Origin: an uncultured Clostridia bacterium
GTDB taxonomy: Bacteria > Bacillota > Clostridia > UBA1381
DNA length: 64,000 nucleotides
Reading direction: 5' to 3'
Assembly (NCBI GenBank): GCA_934444735.1
Contig: CAKSDE010000013.1
Location: 18,367-82,366 of the forward strand
Positions 8,855 through 15,576 of the stretch are shown one piece after another. Numbering within the stretch: the first letter of the stretch is position 1; each line of letters begins with the position of its first letter. The notes beneath the pieces were generated by a model. The model made no database searches. It was not told the origin of the DNA and worked only from the letters and a program-made list of their open reading frames with translations. A program made the translations under genes and the position numbers.

Positions 8855-8952
8855 TATAGGAAGTATAAAAAAATAATTTTGGGAAATGTTAGGGGATTTG
8901 TTGCAGGCATAATAAAAACAGCGCTCGATTTGTTGTCGAACGCTGTTTTTGT
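8855..8952 (+). ncRNA. Candidate small RNA
   Basis: The stretch from the predicted start of the plus promoter to the intrinsic terminator is about 98 bases. It holds only an eight-codon ORF (ATG at about 8887). The XRE operators abut the -35 element, so its expression may be under that regulator. It converges on the end of the feo operon and shares its terminator. Its function is unknown. Confidence 0.4.
8917..8950. terminator. Bidirectional terminator of feo operon and candidate small RNA
   Basis: AACAGCG and CGCTGTT arms with inner TCGA/TCGA pairs; T5 follows on the plus strand and the minus strand also ends in U-rich sequence. Confidence 0.8.
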
Positions 8953-8963
8953 TAGAGGAAATT

Positions 8964-9068
8964 TTAAAATCTGCATTTTTTCTTAACGTACGAAATTAAG
9001 GAAATTATCAGCAGACAAAACACAATTGCGGCAATGCCGTATAAAAACGATTCAAAAGAGTTTCCCAT
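8964..9068 (-). CDS. 34-residue single-span membrane protein at the end of the feo operon
   Basis: An ORF with AGAGG 8 bases before its ATG encodes 'MGNSFESFLYGIAAIVFCLL' followed by a short hydrophobic continuation and a Lys-rich, Cys-containing tail (KKKCRF). It starts 5 bases after the stop of the FeoB-associated Cys-rich protein. The strong ribosome site, membrane segment with positive-inside tail and operon place argue that it is real. It resembles small accessory subunits in layout only; I know no named family for it. Confidence 0.6.
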   Translation of the reverse strand: MGNSFESFLYGIAAIVFCLLIISLISYVKKKCRF

Positions 9069-9073
9069 GGATT

Positions 9074-9253
9074 TTACCTCTTTTGTGCATTGTGGCAGGT
9101 GCCGTGCATTGCGCAGTGTGCGCAGTTTGCACCGCACGAGGATTTCCCCGCACGCCTATCTTTTCTCATGTGCAGTATAATAAACACCACTATTGCCGCA
9201 AGTATTGCAAATACTGCAATTGTACCTATATTATTTAAAAACCAGTTAAACAT
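9074..9253 (-). CDS. FeoB-associated Cys-rich membrane protein
   Basis: A 59-residue protein with one membrane segment (about 9-28) and a cytoplasmic Cys-rich tail with the pattern C-x3-C-x2-C-x4-C (Cys near 'SSCGANCAHCAMHGTC'). This is the hallmark of the small FeoB-associated proteins found next to feoB in Firmicutes; they may guide or sense Fe(II). I set the start at the ATG at 9251-9253, which has AAGGAGG upstream; the longer frame runs through a repeat element. Confidence 0.88.
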   Translation of the reverse strand: MFNWFLNNIGTIAVFAILAAIVVFIILHMRKDRRAGKSSCGANCAHCAMHGTCHNAQKR

Positions 9254-9282
9254 AATGCGAGAACCTCCTTTTATAATCTCGG

Positions 9283-9302
9283 GGCTGTTTACATAAACAG
9301 CC
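9283..9302. repeat. Short palindrome in the feoB to accessory-gene gap
   Basis: GGCTGTTTACATAAACAGCC is a perfect 20-bp inverted repeat directly before the ribosome site of the Cys-rich gene. A T6-G8 homopolymer run follows at about 9308-9321. Confidence 0.5.
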
Positions 9303-9325
9303 TTTACTTTTTTGGGGGGGGAAGG

Positions 9326-9428
9326 AAAAAACTTTGCGAAGTTTTTTAACATTTCCCTATAACACAAAACGTGCCTTACGGAGTAGCGTGTACACCGTCG
9401 GCACGTTTCGTCCGTTCTGTGATATTTT
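9326..9428 (+). repeat. Dispersed two-hairpin element, copy R1
   Basis: Hairpin 1 is AAAAAACTTTGCGAAGTTTTTT (9326-9347). Hairpin 2 pairs AAACGTGCC (9367-9375) with GGCACGTTT (9400-9408) and encloses the conserved GTAC-ACCGTC. The shared tail is TCCGTTCTGTGATATTTT. It lies antisense inside the feo operon, between feoB and the accessory genes. Confidence 0.7.
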
Positions 9429-9430
9429 AA

Positions 9431-11926
9431 TTATTTACTTACTTTTACATTTGCTGTAAGTGTGTTTGCTTCTTTGTACGGCTTAAAGAGCATATATACA
9501 ATGAATGCGATTACCGCAACAGCGGCGATAATACCGATTACATTTGCATTGCCTGTGAAGAGTCCGCCGAGCTGGTTGATAACCAACGCTATAGCATAAG
9601 CGAATCCGCACTGATAACCGATTGCAAACCATGTCCATTTTGCATTGTTCATTTCACGTTTGATAGCACCGATTGCAGCAAAACAAGGAGCGCACAACAG
9701 GTTAAATACCAGGAATGAATAAGCTGTAACGCCTGTGAATGCCTGTGCGAGTGTTGCATAAACGCTGCTGTCTCCGCCGCCGTAGAGGATACCCATTGTA
9801 CCAACAATGTTTTCCTTTGCAACAAGACCTGTGATAGATGCAACAGCTGCCTGCCAGTTGCCCCAGCCGAGCGGCTTGAATATCCAAGCGATTGCATTAC
9901 CGATAGTAGCAAGTATACTCATATCGAGCTGTTCGTCCGAAAGCATTCCGAACTTACCGTCAACGAATCCGAAGTAGGTTGTGAACCATACGAGGATTGT
10001 CGAGAGCAGGATTATTGTGCCGGCTTTTTTGATGAATGACCAGCCGCGTTCCCACATACTGCGCAAAACGTTTAAGAGTGTAGGCATATGGTATGCCGGC
10101 AGCTCCATTACGAACGGTGCAGGATCGCCTGCGAACATACGTGTTTTCTTAAGCATGATACCCGAGATGATGATTGCCGCCATACCGATGAAGTATGCCG
10201 ATGTTGCAACCAATGCCGAGCCTGAGAATATTGCACCTGCGATCATTGCGATAAACGGAACTTTAGCTCCGCACGGAATGAAGGTTGTTGTCATTATAGT
10301 CATCTTACGGTCACGGTCGTTTTCGATTGTTCTTGAAGCCATGATACCCGGAACGCCGCAGCCTGTACCGATAAGCATCGGGATAAATGATTTACCCGAA
10401 AGTCCGAATTTTCTGAAGATTCTGTCCAAAACGAATGCGATTCTTGCCATATATCCGCAAGCTTCCAGGAATGCAAGCAAGAGGAAGAGGACGAGCATCT
10501 GAGGAACGAATCCCAATACCGCGCCGACACCGGCAACGATACCGTCTAAGATAAGTCCCGAGAGCCATTCTGCACAGTTTGTCTTTTCAAGGAGTGACTC
10601 TATCAAAACAGGTACGCCCGGAACCCATACTCCGTAATCTGCCGGATCGGGCTCATCAAAGCCGTTTTCTTCAAAATAGCTTACCGCGTCAAGATAGCTC
10701 ATTGCAACAGTTGATTCTTCATCGGCATCTTCCGGAACAGCATCATAATATACTGTCATTTCGCTTGTTGCCAATGTTTCTTCATCTTCAACTTCGATAG
10801 TTGCGGTTTCGTCTGTTGTTGTAAAGTCTTTCATTTCTGTAAGAGCAGTGTCTGCGTCGAAGTCCTCAGCTGTAACGTCAATATCGGTAAATGCGCTTAC
10901 TGCCTCGGATGCAGCGGTAAATTCGTCTGCCTGTTCGGTATATGCCGATGTTCCGATTCCGAAAAGATGCCAGCCATCTCCGAAGAGTCCGTCATTTGCC
11001 CAGTCGGTAGCCATTGAACCGATAGTTACCATAGAAATATAGTAAACCAAGAACATGATTATTGCAAATATCGGCAGACCCAGCCAGCGGTTTGTAACAA
11101 TTCGGTCGATTTTATCCGAAGTCGAAAGCTTACCTGCATTTTTCTTCTTGTAGCAGCCTTTTATAATCTGAGCGATATATACGTATCTTTCGTTTGTGAT
11201 AATGCTTTCCGCATCGTCATCAAGCTCATCTTCGGCAGCTTTTATATCCTTGTCGATGTGCTCCATGGTTGTAACGTTTATGTTGAGTTTTTCAATAATC
11301 TTAGCATCACGCTCAAAAATCTTTATAGCATACCATCTTTGCTCGTCTTCGGGCATATTGTGCAAAACAGCCTCTTCAATATGCGCGATTGCGTGTTCAA
11401 CCGCACCGCTGAAGGTGTGCATGGGGACGGTTTTTCCGTTTTGAGCAGCCTTTATTGCATCTTCAGCCGCCTGCATTACGCCGTCGCCCTTTAATGCCGA
11501 TATTTCAACGATCTTGCAGCCGAGTTCGCGTGAAAGCTCTGCCACGTTGATCTTGTCACCGTTCTTTTTGACAACATCCATCATGTTTATTGCGATAACA
11601 ACCGGAATACCAAGCTCTGTAAGCTGTGTTGTAAGGTAAAGGTTTCTCTCAAGGTTTGTACCGTCTATGATATTTAATATAGCGTCGGGTTTTTCATCTA
11701 TCAGGTAGTTTCTTGCAACAACCTCTTCCAATGTATACGGTGAAAGTGAGTAGATACCCGGAAGGTCGGTGATTATAACGCCGTCGTGCTTTTTAAGCTT
11801 ACCTTCCTTTTTCTCAACCGTAACACCGGGCCAGTTTCCGACAAATTGATTTGAACCGGTAAGAGCATTAAAGAGTGTAGTCTTACCGCAGTTCGGATTA
11901 CCTGCTAAGGCAATTCTGATATTCAT
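9431..11926 (-). CDS. feoB: Ferrous iron transport protein B
   Basis: An 831-residue FeoB. The N-terminal G domain has G1 'GNPNCGKTT' (9-17), G3 'DLPG' (54-57) and G4 'NMMD' (114-117), followed by the helical spacer and a polytopic membrane core with 'MLIGTGCGVPGIMASRTI'. GTP-dependent uptake of Fe(II) across the membrane is the family's role. Unusual is an acidic, Thr/Asp/Glu/Ala-rich insert at about residues 325-432, after the first membrane span and predicted to lie outside the cell. The gene follows feoA by 24 bases and belongs to one minus-strand operon with two feoA genes and two small membrane proteins. Confidence 0.97.
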   Translation of the reverse strand: MNIRIALAGNPNCGKTTLFNALTGSNQFVGNWPGVTVEKKEGKLKKHDGVIITDLPGIYSLSPYTLEEVVARNYLIDEKPDAILNIIDGTNLERNLYLTTQLTELGIPVVIAINMMDVVKKNGDKINVAELSRELGCKIVEISALKGDGVMQAAEDAIKAAQNGKTVPMHTFSGAVEHAIAHIEEAVLHNMPEDEQRWYAIKIFERDAKIIEKLNINVTTMEHIDKDIKAAEDELDDDAESIITNERYVYIAQIIKGCYKKKNAGKLSTSDKIDRIVTNRWLGLPIFAIIMFLVYYISMVTIGSMATDWANDGLFGDGWHLFGIGTSAYTEQADEFTAASEAVSAFTDIDVTAEDFDADTALTEMKDFTTTDETATIEVEDEETLATSEMTVYYDAVPEDADEESTVAMSYLDAVSYFEENGFDEPDPADYGVWVPGVPVLIESLLEKTNCAEWLSGLILDGIVAGVGAVLGFVPQMLVLFLLLAFLEACGYMARIAFVLDRIFRKFGLSGKSFIPMLIGTGCGVPGIMASRTIENDRDRKMTIMTTTFIPCGAKVPFIAMIAGAIFSGSALVATSAYFIGMAAIIISGIMLKKTRMFAGDPAPFVMELPAYHMPTLLNVLRSMWERGWSFIKKAGTIILLSTILVWFTTYFGFVDGKFGMLSDEQLDMSILATIGNAIAWIFKPLGWGNWQAAVASITGLVAKENIVGTMGILYGGGDSSVYATLAQAFTGVTAYSFLVFNLLCAPCFAAIGAIKREMNNAKWTWFAIGYQCGFAYAIALVINQLGGLFTGNANVIGIIAAVAVIAFIVYMLFKPYKEANTLTANVKVSK

Positions 11927-11950
11927 AGTGTTCCTCTCCTTTTCTCTTTT

Positions 11951-12172
11951 TTATTGAACTTCAATCATTTCAGCGTCAGCTTTTCTCAAAGAAAGCTCAT
12001 AGCCGCGAACCGTAACCTCAATAGGATCTCCCAAAGGCGCTACCTTTCTGATATGTACCGCGGTTCCCTTTGTGATACCCATATCCATAAGTCTGCGCTT
12101 TACCGCGCCCTCGCCGTGGAGCTTTACTACCGTAACGGTATCTCCGACTTTTGCCTGTCTTAATGTGTTCAT
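11951..12172 (-). CDS. feoA: FeoA-family protein (second copy in operon)
   Basis: A 73-residue SH3-like FeoA domain protein ('GEGAVKRRLMDMGITKGTAV' spans the core). FeoA is a cytoplasmic partner thought to act on the FeoB G domain. It sits 24 bases upstream of feoB and 84 bases after another feoA; a TTTTACAATTACC motif and a small hairpin (ATAGGCAATGCCTAT) lie in its leader. AAGGAGGAGATAGA precedes the ATG. Confidence 0.94.
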   Translation of the reverse strand: MNTLRQAKVGDTVTVVKLHGEGAVKRRLMDMGITKGTAVHIRKVAPLGDPIEVTVRGYELSLRKADAEMIEVQ

Positions 12173-12197
12173 TCTATCTCCTCCTTATTTAATATAA

Positions 12198-12213
12198 CGG
12201 GTAATTGTAAAAT
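12198..12213 (-). promoter_or_regulatory. Shared leader motif (TTTTACAATTRCCYG), copy in feoA gap
   Basis: Minus strand ATTTTACAATTACCCG, 20-35 bases before the second feoA start. The same motif occurs in the leaders of the repressor gene at 12826 and of RNase R. Confidence 0.4.
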
Positions 12214-12256
12214 ATAAATTCTGCAGCTGCCCGAATATAGGCATTGCCTATAATGA

Positions 12257-12469
12257 TCAGATCATAATCTTCTGTGCCATTTCTTCGCTTATGGCAACTC
12301 TTGTTTCCTTGACGTTGACGATAACGTTTCCGCCGAGAGCACTTACAATCTGTACGTTTCCCCCAACGACAAATCCGAGATTTTCAAGATGTTTCTTTAC
12401 CTCGGGTTTACCGCCGATCTTTTTTATAATATTGTTTTCTCCGATATTTGCTAAACTAAGCGGCATCAT
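12257..12469 (-). CDS. feoA: FeoA-family protein (first gene of the feo operon)
   Basis: A 70-residue FeoA domain protein ('VKKHLENLGFVVGGNVQIVS', 'ALGGNVIVNVKETRVAIS'). GGAGG precedes tandem ATG codons. It is the first gene after the repressor-controlled promoter. Having two separate feoA genes before feoB is common in Clostridia; the two copies are clearly diverged and may have different partners. Confidence 0.93.
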   Translation of the reverse strand: MMPLSLANIGENNIIKKIGGKPEVKKHLENLGFVVGGNVQIVSALGGNVIVNVKETRVAISEEMAQKIMI

Positions 12470-12513
12470 ATGTTTACCTCCGATCCGGTTAGAAAACCCA
12501 ATTACAATATATG

Positions 12514-12561
12514 ATAGTTAGCCCTATCTAACCATCATGGTTAGTTTAGCATAACTAACTT
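12514..12561. promoter_or_regulatory. Stacked inverted repeats: candidate metal-repressor operators at feo promoter
   Basis: Three overlapping palindromes lie in 48 bp: GTTAG-N6-CTAAC, CTAACCATCATGGTTAG (perfect with central C) and GTTAGTT-N6-AACTAAC. The last overlaps the -10 region. The (C)TAAC/GTTAG half-site resembles those of DtxR/MntR repressors, and such a repressor gene is divergent from it. Confidence 0.75.
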
Positions 12562-12573
12562 ATTTTGTCAATA
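12545..12573 (-). promoter_or_regulatory. feo operon promoter
   Basis: Minus-strand TTGACA (12568-12573), 17-base spacer, TAAACT (12545-12550). The spacer and -10 lie inside the candidate operators, as expected for repression when iron is plentiful. Confidence 0.75.
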
Positions 12574-12658
12574 CGTTTTTTGTAATTTGGTAAATTTGAT
12601 ATTTTTGGGGATATATATATGTATGTTTTTGTGCATTTATAAAATTGAGATAATGATT

Positions 12659-12686
12659 TGACATAATTTAGGTAATGTGTTATAAT
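12659..12686 (+). promoter_or_regulatory. Promoter of the DtxR/MntR-type regulator
   Basis: TTGACA, 17 bases, TATAAT on the plus strand (about 12659-12686; the -10 is at 12681-12686), 140 bases upstream of the regulator start. The leader carries the palindrome TGTAAAACTAACGTTTTACA (12701-12720). Confidence 0.7.
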
Positions 12687-12700
12687 AGAATATAAGGAAA

Positions 12701-12729
12701 TGTAAAACTAACGTTTTACAATTGCCTGA
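12701..12729 (+). promoter_or_regulatory. Leader hairpin and shared motif
   Basis: A perfect 20-bp palindrome, TGTAAAACTAACGTTTTACA, runs into GTTTTACAATTGCCTGA (12713-12729). The same arrangement with one mismatch in 17 bases lies in the RNase R leader. It could be an operator or an RNA hairpin. Confidence 0.45.
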
Positions 12730-12825
12730 TCATAAGCGGATAAATTTAAACTTTGTTTAAATGATTTTATATCTTTACCGGGAAAAGCCATATATAAAAA
12801 ATTGAAAATCAGAAGGAAAAGGAAT

Positions 12826-13200
12826 ATGATAATAAAAGAATCGGCAGAAAACTATTTGGAAGCAATATTAATGATAAAAAGACAGAAAGGTCACGTGCGC
12901 AGCGTAGATATAGCCAATCAGCTAAATTTTACCAAACCGAGCGTGTCGGTTGCTATGAAATCCTTTCGCGAGGAGGGGTATATAACGATGGACAGCGACG
13001 GCGGAATTAGCCTGACCGAAAAGGGTATGAAGATTGCCTCGGGAGTCTACGAGCGGCACGAGGTTATCGCAAGGGCATTGATTGCGCTGGGAGTGGACGA
13101 GAAAATCGCATATGAGGACAGCTGCAAGGTAGAGCATGATATAAGCGATGAAACCTTTACGGCACTGAAAAAATATTTAAGAAGTAAAGGCATAATGTGA
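12826..13200 (+). CDS. DtxR/MntR-family metal-dependent repressor
   Basis: A 124-residue protein with an N-terminal winged helix ('ESAENYLEAILMIKRQKGHV', 'SVDIANQLNFTKPSVSVAMK') and a helical dimerisation/metal domain ('YERHEVIARALIALGV', 'KVEHDIS'), without the SH3-like third domain. I took the ATG at 12826, which has AGAAGGAAAAGG before it. It is divergent from the feo operon, whose promoter carries stacked half-sites of the right type, so it is the likely iron (or manganese) responsive controller of feo. Metal choice cannot be read from the sequence. Confidence 0.9.
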   Translation: MIIKESAENYLEAILMIKRQKGHVRSVDIANQLNFTKPSVSVAMKSFREEGYITMDSDGGISLTEKGMKIASGVYERHEVIARALIALGVDEKIAYEDSCKVEHDISDETFTALKKYLRSKGIM

Positions 13201-13208
13201 AAAGCATG

Positions 13209-13248
13209 GGGTTGATTAAAAAGTAATTTGACTTTTTAATCAACCCCG
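13209..13248. terminator. Bidirectional terminator, repressor and ribokinase genes
   Basis: GGGGTTGATTAAAAAGT pairs with ACTTTTTAATCAACCCC around a short loop; the genes on both sides converge on it. Confidence 0.85.
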
Positions 13249-13271
13249 GTTGTTATCTGAGAGATTTTTAT

Positions 13272-14174
13272 TTAATTAAGATCTTCAAGCTCATTTGCAA
13301 ACGGTATCGAATCCGCAGCCCCGGGGCGTGATACGACAATTGCCGAAACCTTTGCCGCAAAGCTGAGCGCGTCAAAAAGCGTTTCGCCCGATGAGAGCTT
13401 TACAAGCCCCGCGCCGATAAAGCTGTCGCCTGCGGCGGTTGTGTCCACTGCTTTTGCAGGCACCGCCGGGATATAGTGCATTTCTTTTTCGTCCAGGTAG
13501 ACCGCGCCTTTTGCGCCTAAGGTCACAATAACGCACCCGGCGCCCATCTTGCGGAGCTTTTCCGCTGCCGCCTCGGCATCTTTTTGATCCTCTACCATAT
13601 CTTCACAAATCATCGCCGCCTCATGCTCGTTTACTACCAAAATGTCAATATATTCCAAAATCTTTCGGCAGGACACGTCCATCGGCGCCGGGTTAAAGAC
13701 TACCTTTGTCCCGACCTCTTTTGCAAGCTTTGCCGCGTATTCTACGGTATCAAACGGGATTTCGAGCTGCATAACGAGATATTCGGCAGCGGCGATTGCG
13801 TCTTTTACGCTATCCACATATTCTTTTGATACTTTCCCGTTTGCTCCTGCAACAACGATTATACTGTTATCGCCGCCTGCGACCGTTATCGCGGCAATGC
13901 CGCTGGTATTGCCGATTTTTGCGATATTTTCGGTCTTTGCGCCGCTTATCTTCAGATTTTCGCACAAAAGCTTGCCGTATGCGTCATCTCCCACGCAACC
14001 GAGCATCTCAATGTCGCCGCCAAGTCGTGCAATGGCTGTCGCCTGATTGCCGCCCTTTCCGCCGCATACCGTCTTAAAGCTCTCGCCCATTATTGTCTCA
14101 CCCATAACCGGCTGTCTTTCAACGGTCGTAACCAAGTCCATGTTAAGGCTCCCCAAAACTGCAATCTTACTCAT
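13272..14174 (-). CDS. rbsK: Ribokinase (PfkB family)
   Basis: A 300-residue PfkB-family sugar kinase. It has the substrate-side signature 'GGKGGNQATAIARLGG' (about 38-53) and the ATP/anion-hole signature 'DTTAAGDSFIGAG' with the catalytic Asp near residue 250. The sequence is most like ribokinase (ribose + ATP to ribose-5-phosphate), though related sugars cannot be excluded. No ribose transporter or rbsD is present. It lies 86 bases downstream of the dehydratase-like gene and may be cotranscribed with it. Confidence 0.88.
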   Translation of the reverse strand: MSKIAVLGSLNMDLVTTVERQPVMGETIMGESFKTVCGGKGGNQATAIARLGGDIEMLGCVGDDAYGKLLCENLKISGAKTENIAKIGNTSGIAAITVAGGDNSIIVVAGANGKVSKEYVDSVKDAIAAAEYLVMQLEIPFDTVEYAAKLAKEVGTKVVFNPAPMDVSCRKILEYIDILVVNEHEAAMICEDMVEDQKDAEAAAEKLRKMGAGCVIVTLGAKGAVYLDEKEMHYIPAVPAKAVDTTAAGDSFIGAGLVKLSSGETLFDALSFAAKVSAIVVSRPGAADSIPFANELEDLN

Positions 14175-14260
14175 AAATTATCTCCCTTTCCTGCTTTGGG
14201 AATATTAAAAAAGTTCTGATTCTTTTTTCTATTTCCAAATAAATTATAAAAATATTTTTA

Positions 14261-15556
14261 TTACTTTAAAATTTTCGCGTTTTCCAAATGACGTTCTGAC
14301 CCTTTTTCGCTTTCCAAAAGCTTCTCTCTTGCGTTTGAGAGCATTAACTTTATTCTGTTTTCCTGATTAACACGCGATGCACTCGCGTCATAATCTATCG
14401 CAACGATGTTAATATCGGGGTTTTTGTCTTTTATCGGTTTCATCATGCCCTTGCCGCAGATGTGGTTCGGCAGACATCCGAACGGCTGCGTGCAAACTAT
14501 ATTTTTAACGCCGCTGTGCGAAAGCTCCAGCATCTCTGAGGTTAAAAGCCAGCCCTCACCCATCTTGCAGCCGTGGCTTATATAGCCCTCTCCCAAAGAA
14601 AGCGTTGTCGTAAATAAGGTCGGCGCTTTAAAGCGACCGTGATTTTTAATAAGCTCGCAAAATTCTCTCTGCGTTTTTATCAGGAAGTTATCCACGATTT
14701 TTATAAACGGATAGGAAAATCTTCCGCGTTTATAGAGTTTATAGTCCATAACCATGTTATGCACGCAGTACATACAAAAATCCAAAAGTCCCGGAACGGT
14801 TACTTCCGCGCCCTCGCTTATCAGAAAATCCACAAGATTGTTGTTCCCGAGAGGTGAGTATTTCACATAAATCTCGCCGACAACTCCGACTTGCACCTTT
14901 TTTTCATTGCGCACCGGGATTTTTGCAAATGCGTCCAGTACCTCAATGCATTTTTTCTTCGTCTTTTTAAATGACACTCCGTCCTTTTCCATGCCGTCGG
15001 CAAGAAGCTTGGTATATTTATCCGCCAGCTTCTCGGCATCTCCCGGATTTATCTCATACGGGCGCACCTGGTTTACCAAAGACATCAGAAGATCGGCGTA
15101 GATAACGGCGTAGAGCATCTTGTGATATATCGGCAGGGTAAGCTTAAAGCCGGGGTGATTTTCCAGTCCGGCAAGGCTGAACGATATTACGGGAACATAT
15201 CCGTAGCCTGCCTTTTCGAGCGCCTTTCTCAGAAGAAATATATAATTTGAGGCTCGGCAGCCGCCGCCTGTCTGAAAGAGTATCAAAGCGACCTTTTTCG
15301 GATCGTATTTTCCGCTTTGTATTGCGCTTATAAACTGCCCGATAACCAAAATCGCCGGATAGCAGGTATCGTTATGCACATATTTTAACCCGGTCTGCAC
15401 AAGCGAATCGCCCTCTGTTTCCAAAAGCTCGATTTTATAGCCGTAATTCTTAAGAACCTGCATAATCAGCTTGAAATGCATAGGGAGCATATTCGGCGCT
15501 AAAATCGTATAATTTTCCTTCATCTCTTTTGTAAAAGGGATATAATTTCTTTCCAT
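14261..15556 (-). CDS. 2-hydroxyacyl-CoA dehydratase subunit-like protein (HgdB/BcrC family)
   Basis: A 431-residue protein of the HgdB/FldBC superfamily, with the conserved Cys-containing stretches 'VHNDTCYPAILVIGQFISA', 'FQTGGGCRASNYIFLLRKA' and 'VCTQPFGCLPNHICGKGMM'. It starts 20 bases after the stop of the activase gene with its own ribosome site. In Clostridia this partner is often the C-terminal part of one very long activase-dehydratase protein; here the two parts are separate genes. The substrate of this widespread pair is unknown; it is not a classical two-subunit dehydratase because the second subunit is missing. Confidence 0.82.
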   Translation of the reverse strand: MERNYIPFTKEMKENYTILAPNMLPMHFKLIMQVLKNYGYKIELLETEGDSLVQTGLKYVHNDTCYPAILVIGQFISAIQSGKYDPKKVALILFQTGGGCRASNYIFLLRKALEKAGYGYVPVISFSLAGLENHPGFKLTLPIYHKMLYAVIYADLLMSLVNQVRPYEINPGDAEKLADKYTKLLADGMEKDGVSFKKTKKKCIEVLDAFAKIPVRNEKKVQVGVVGEIYVKYSPLGNNNLVDFLISEGAEVTVPGLLDFCMYCVHNMVMDYKLYKRGRFSYPFIKIVDNFLIKTQREFCELIKNHGRFKAPTLFTTTLSLGEGYISHGCKMGEGWLLTSEMLELSHSGVKNIVCTQPFGCLPNHICGKGMMKPIKDKNPDINIVAIDYDASASRVNQENRIKLMLSNAREKLLESEKGSERHLENAKILK

Positions 15557-15576
15557 AACCTCTGCTCCTAAAAAAT

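Noticed and set aside
9308..9321. T6-G8 run as a phase-variation tract
   Set aside because: It is outside any reading frame and not placed between promoter hexamers.
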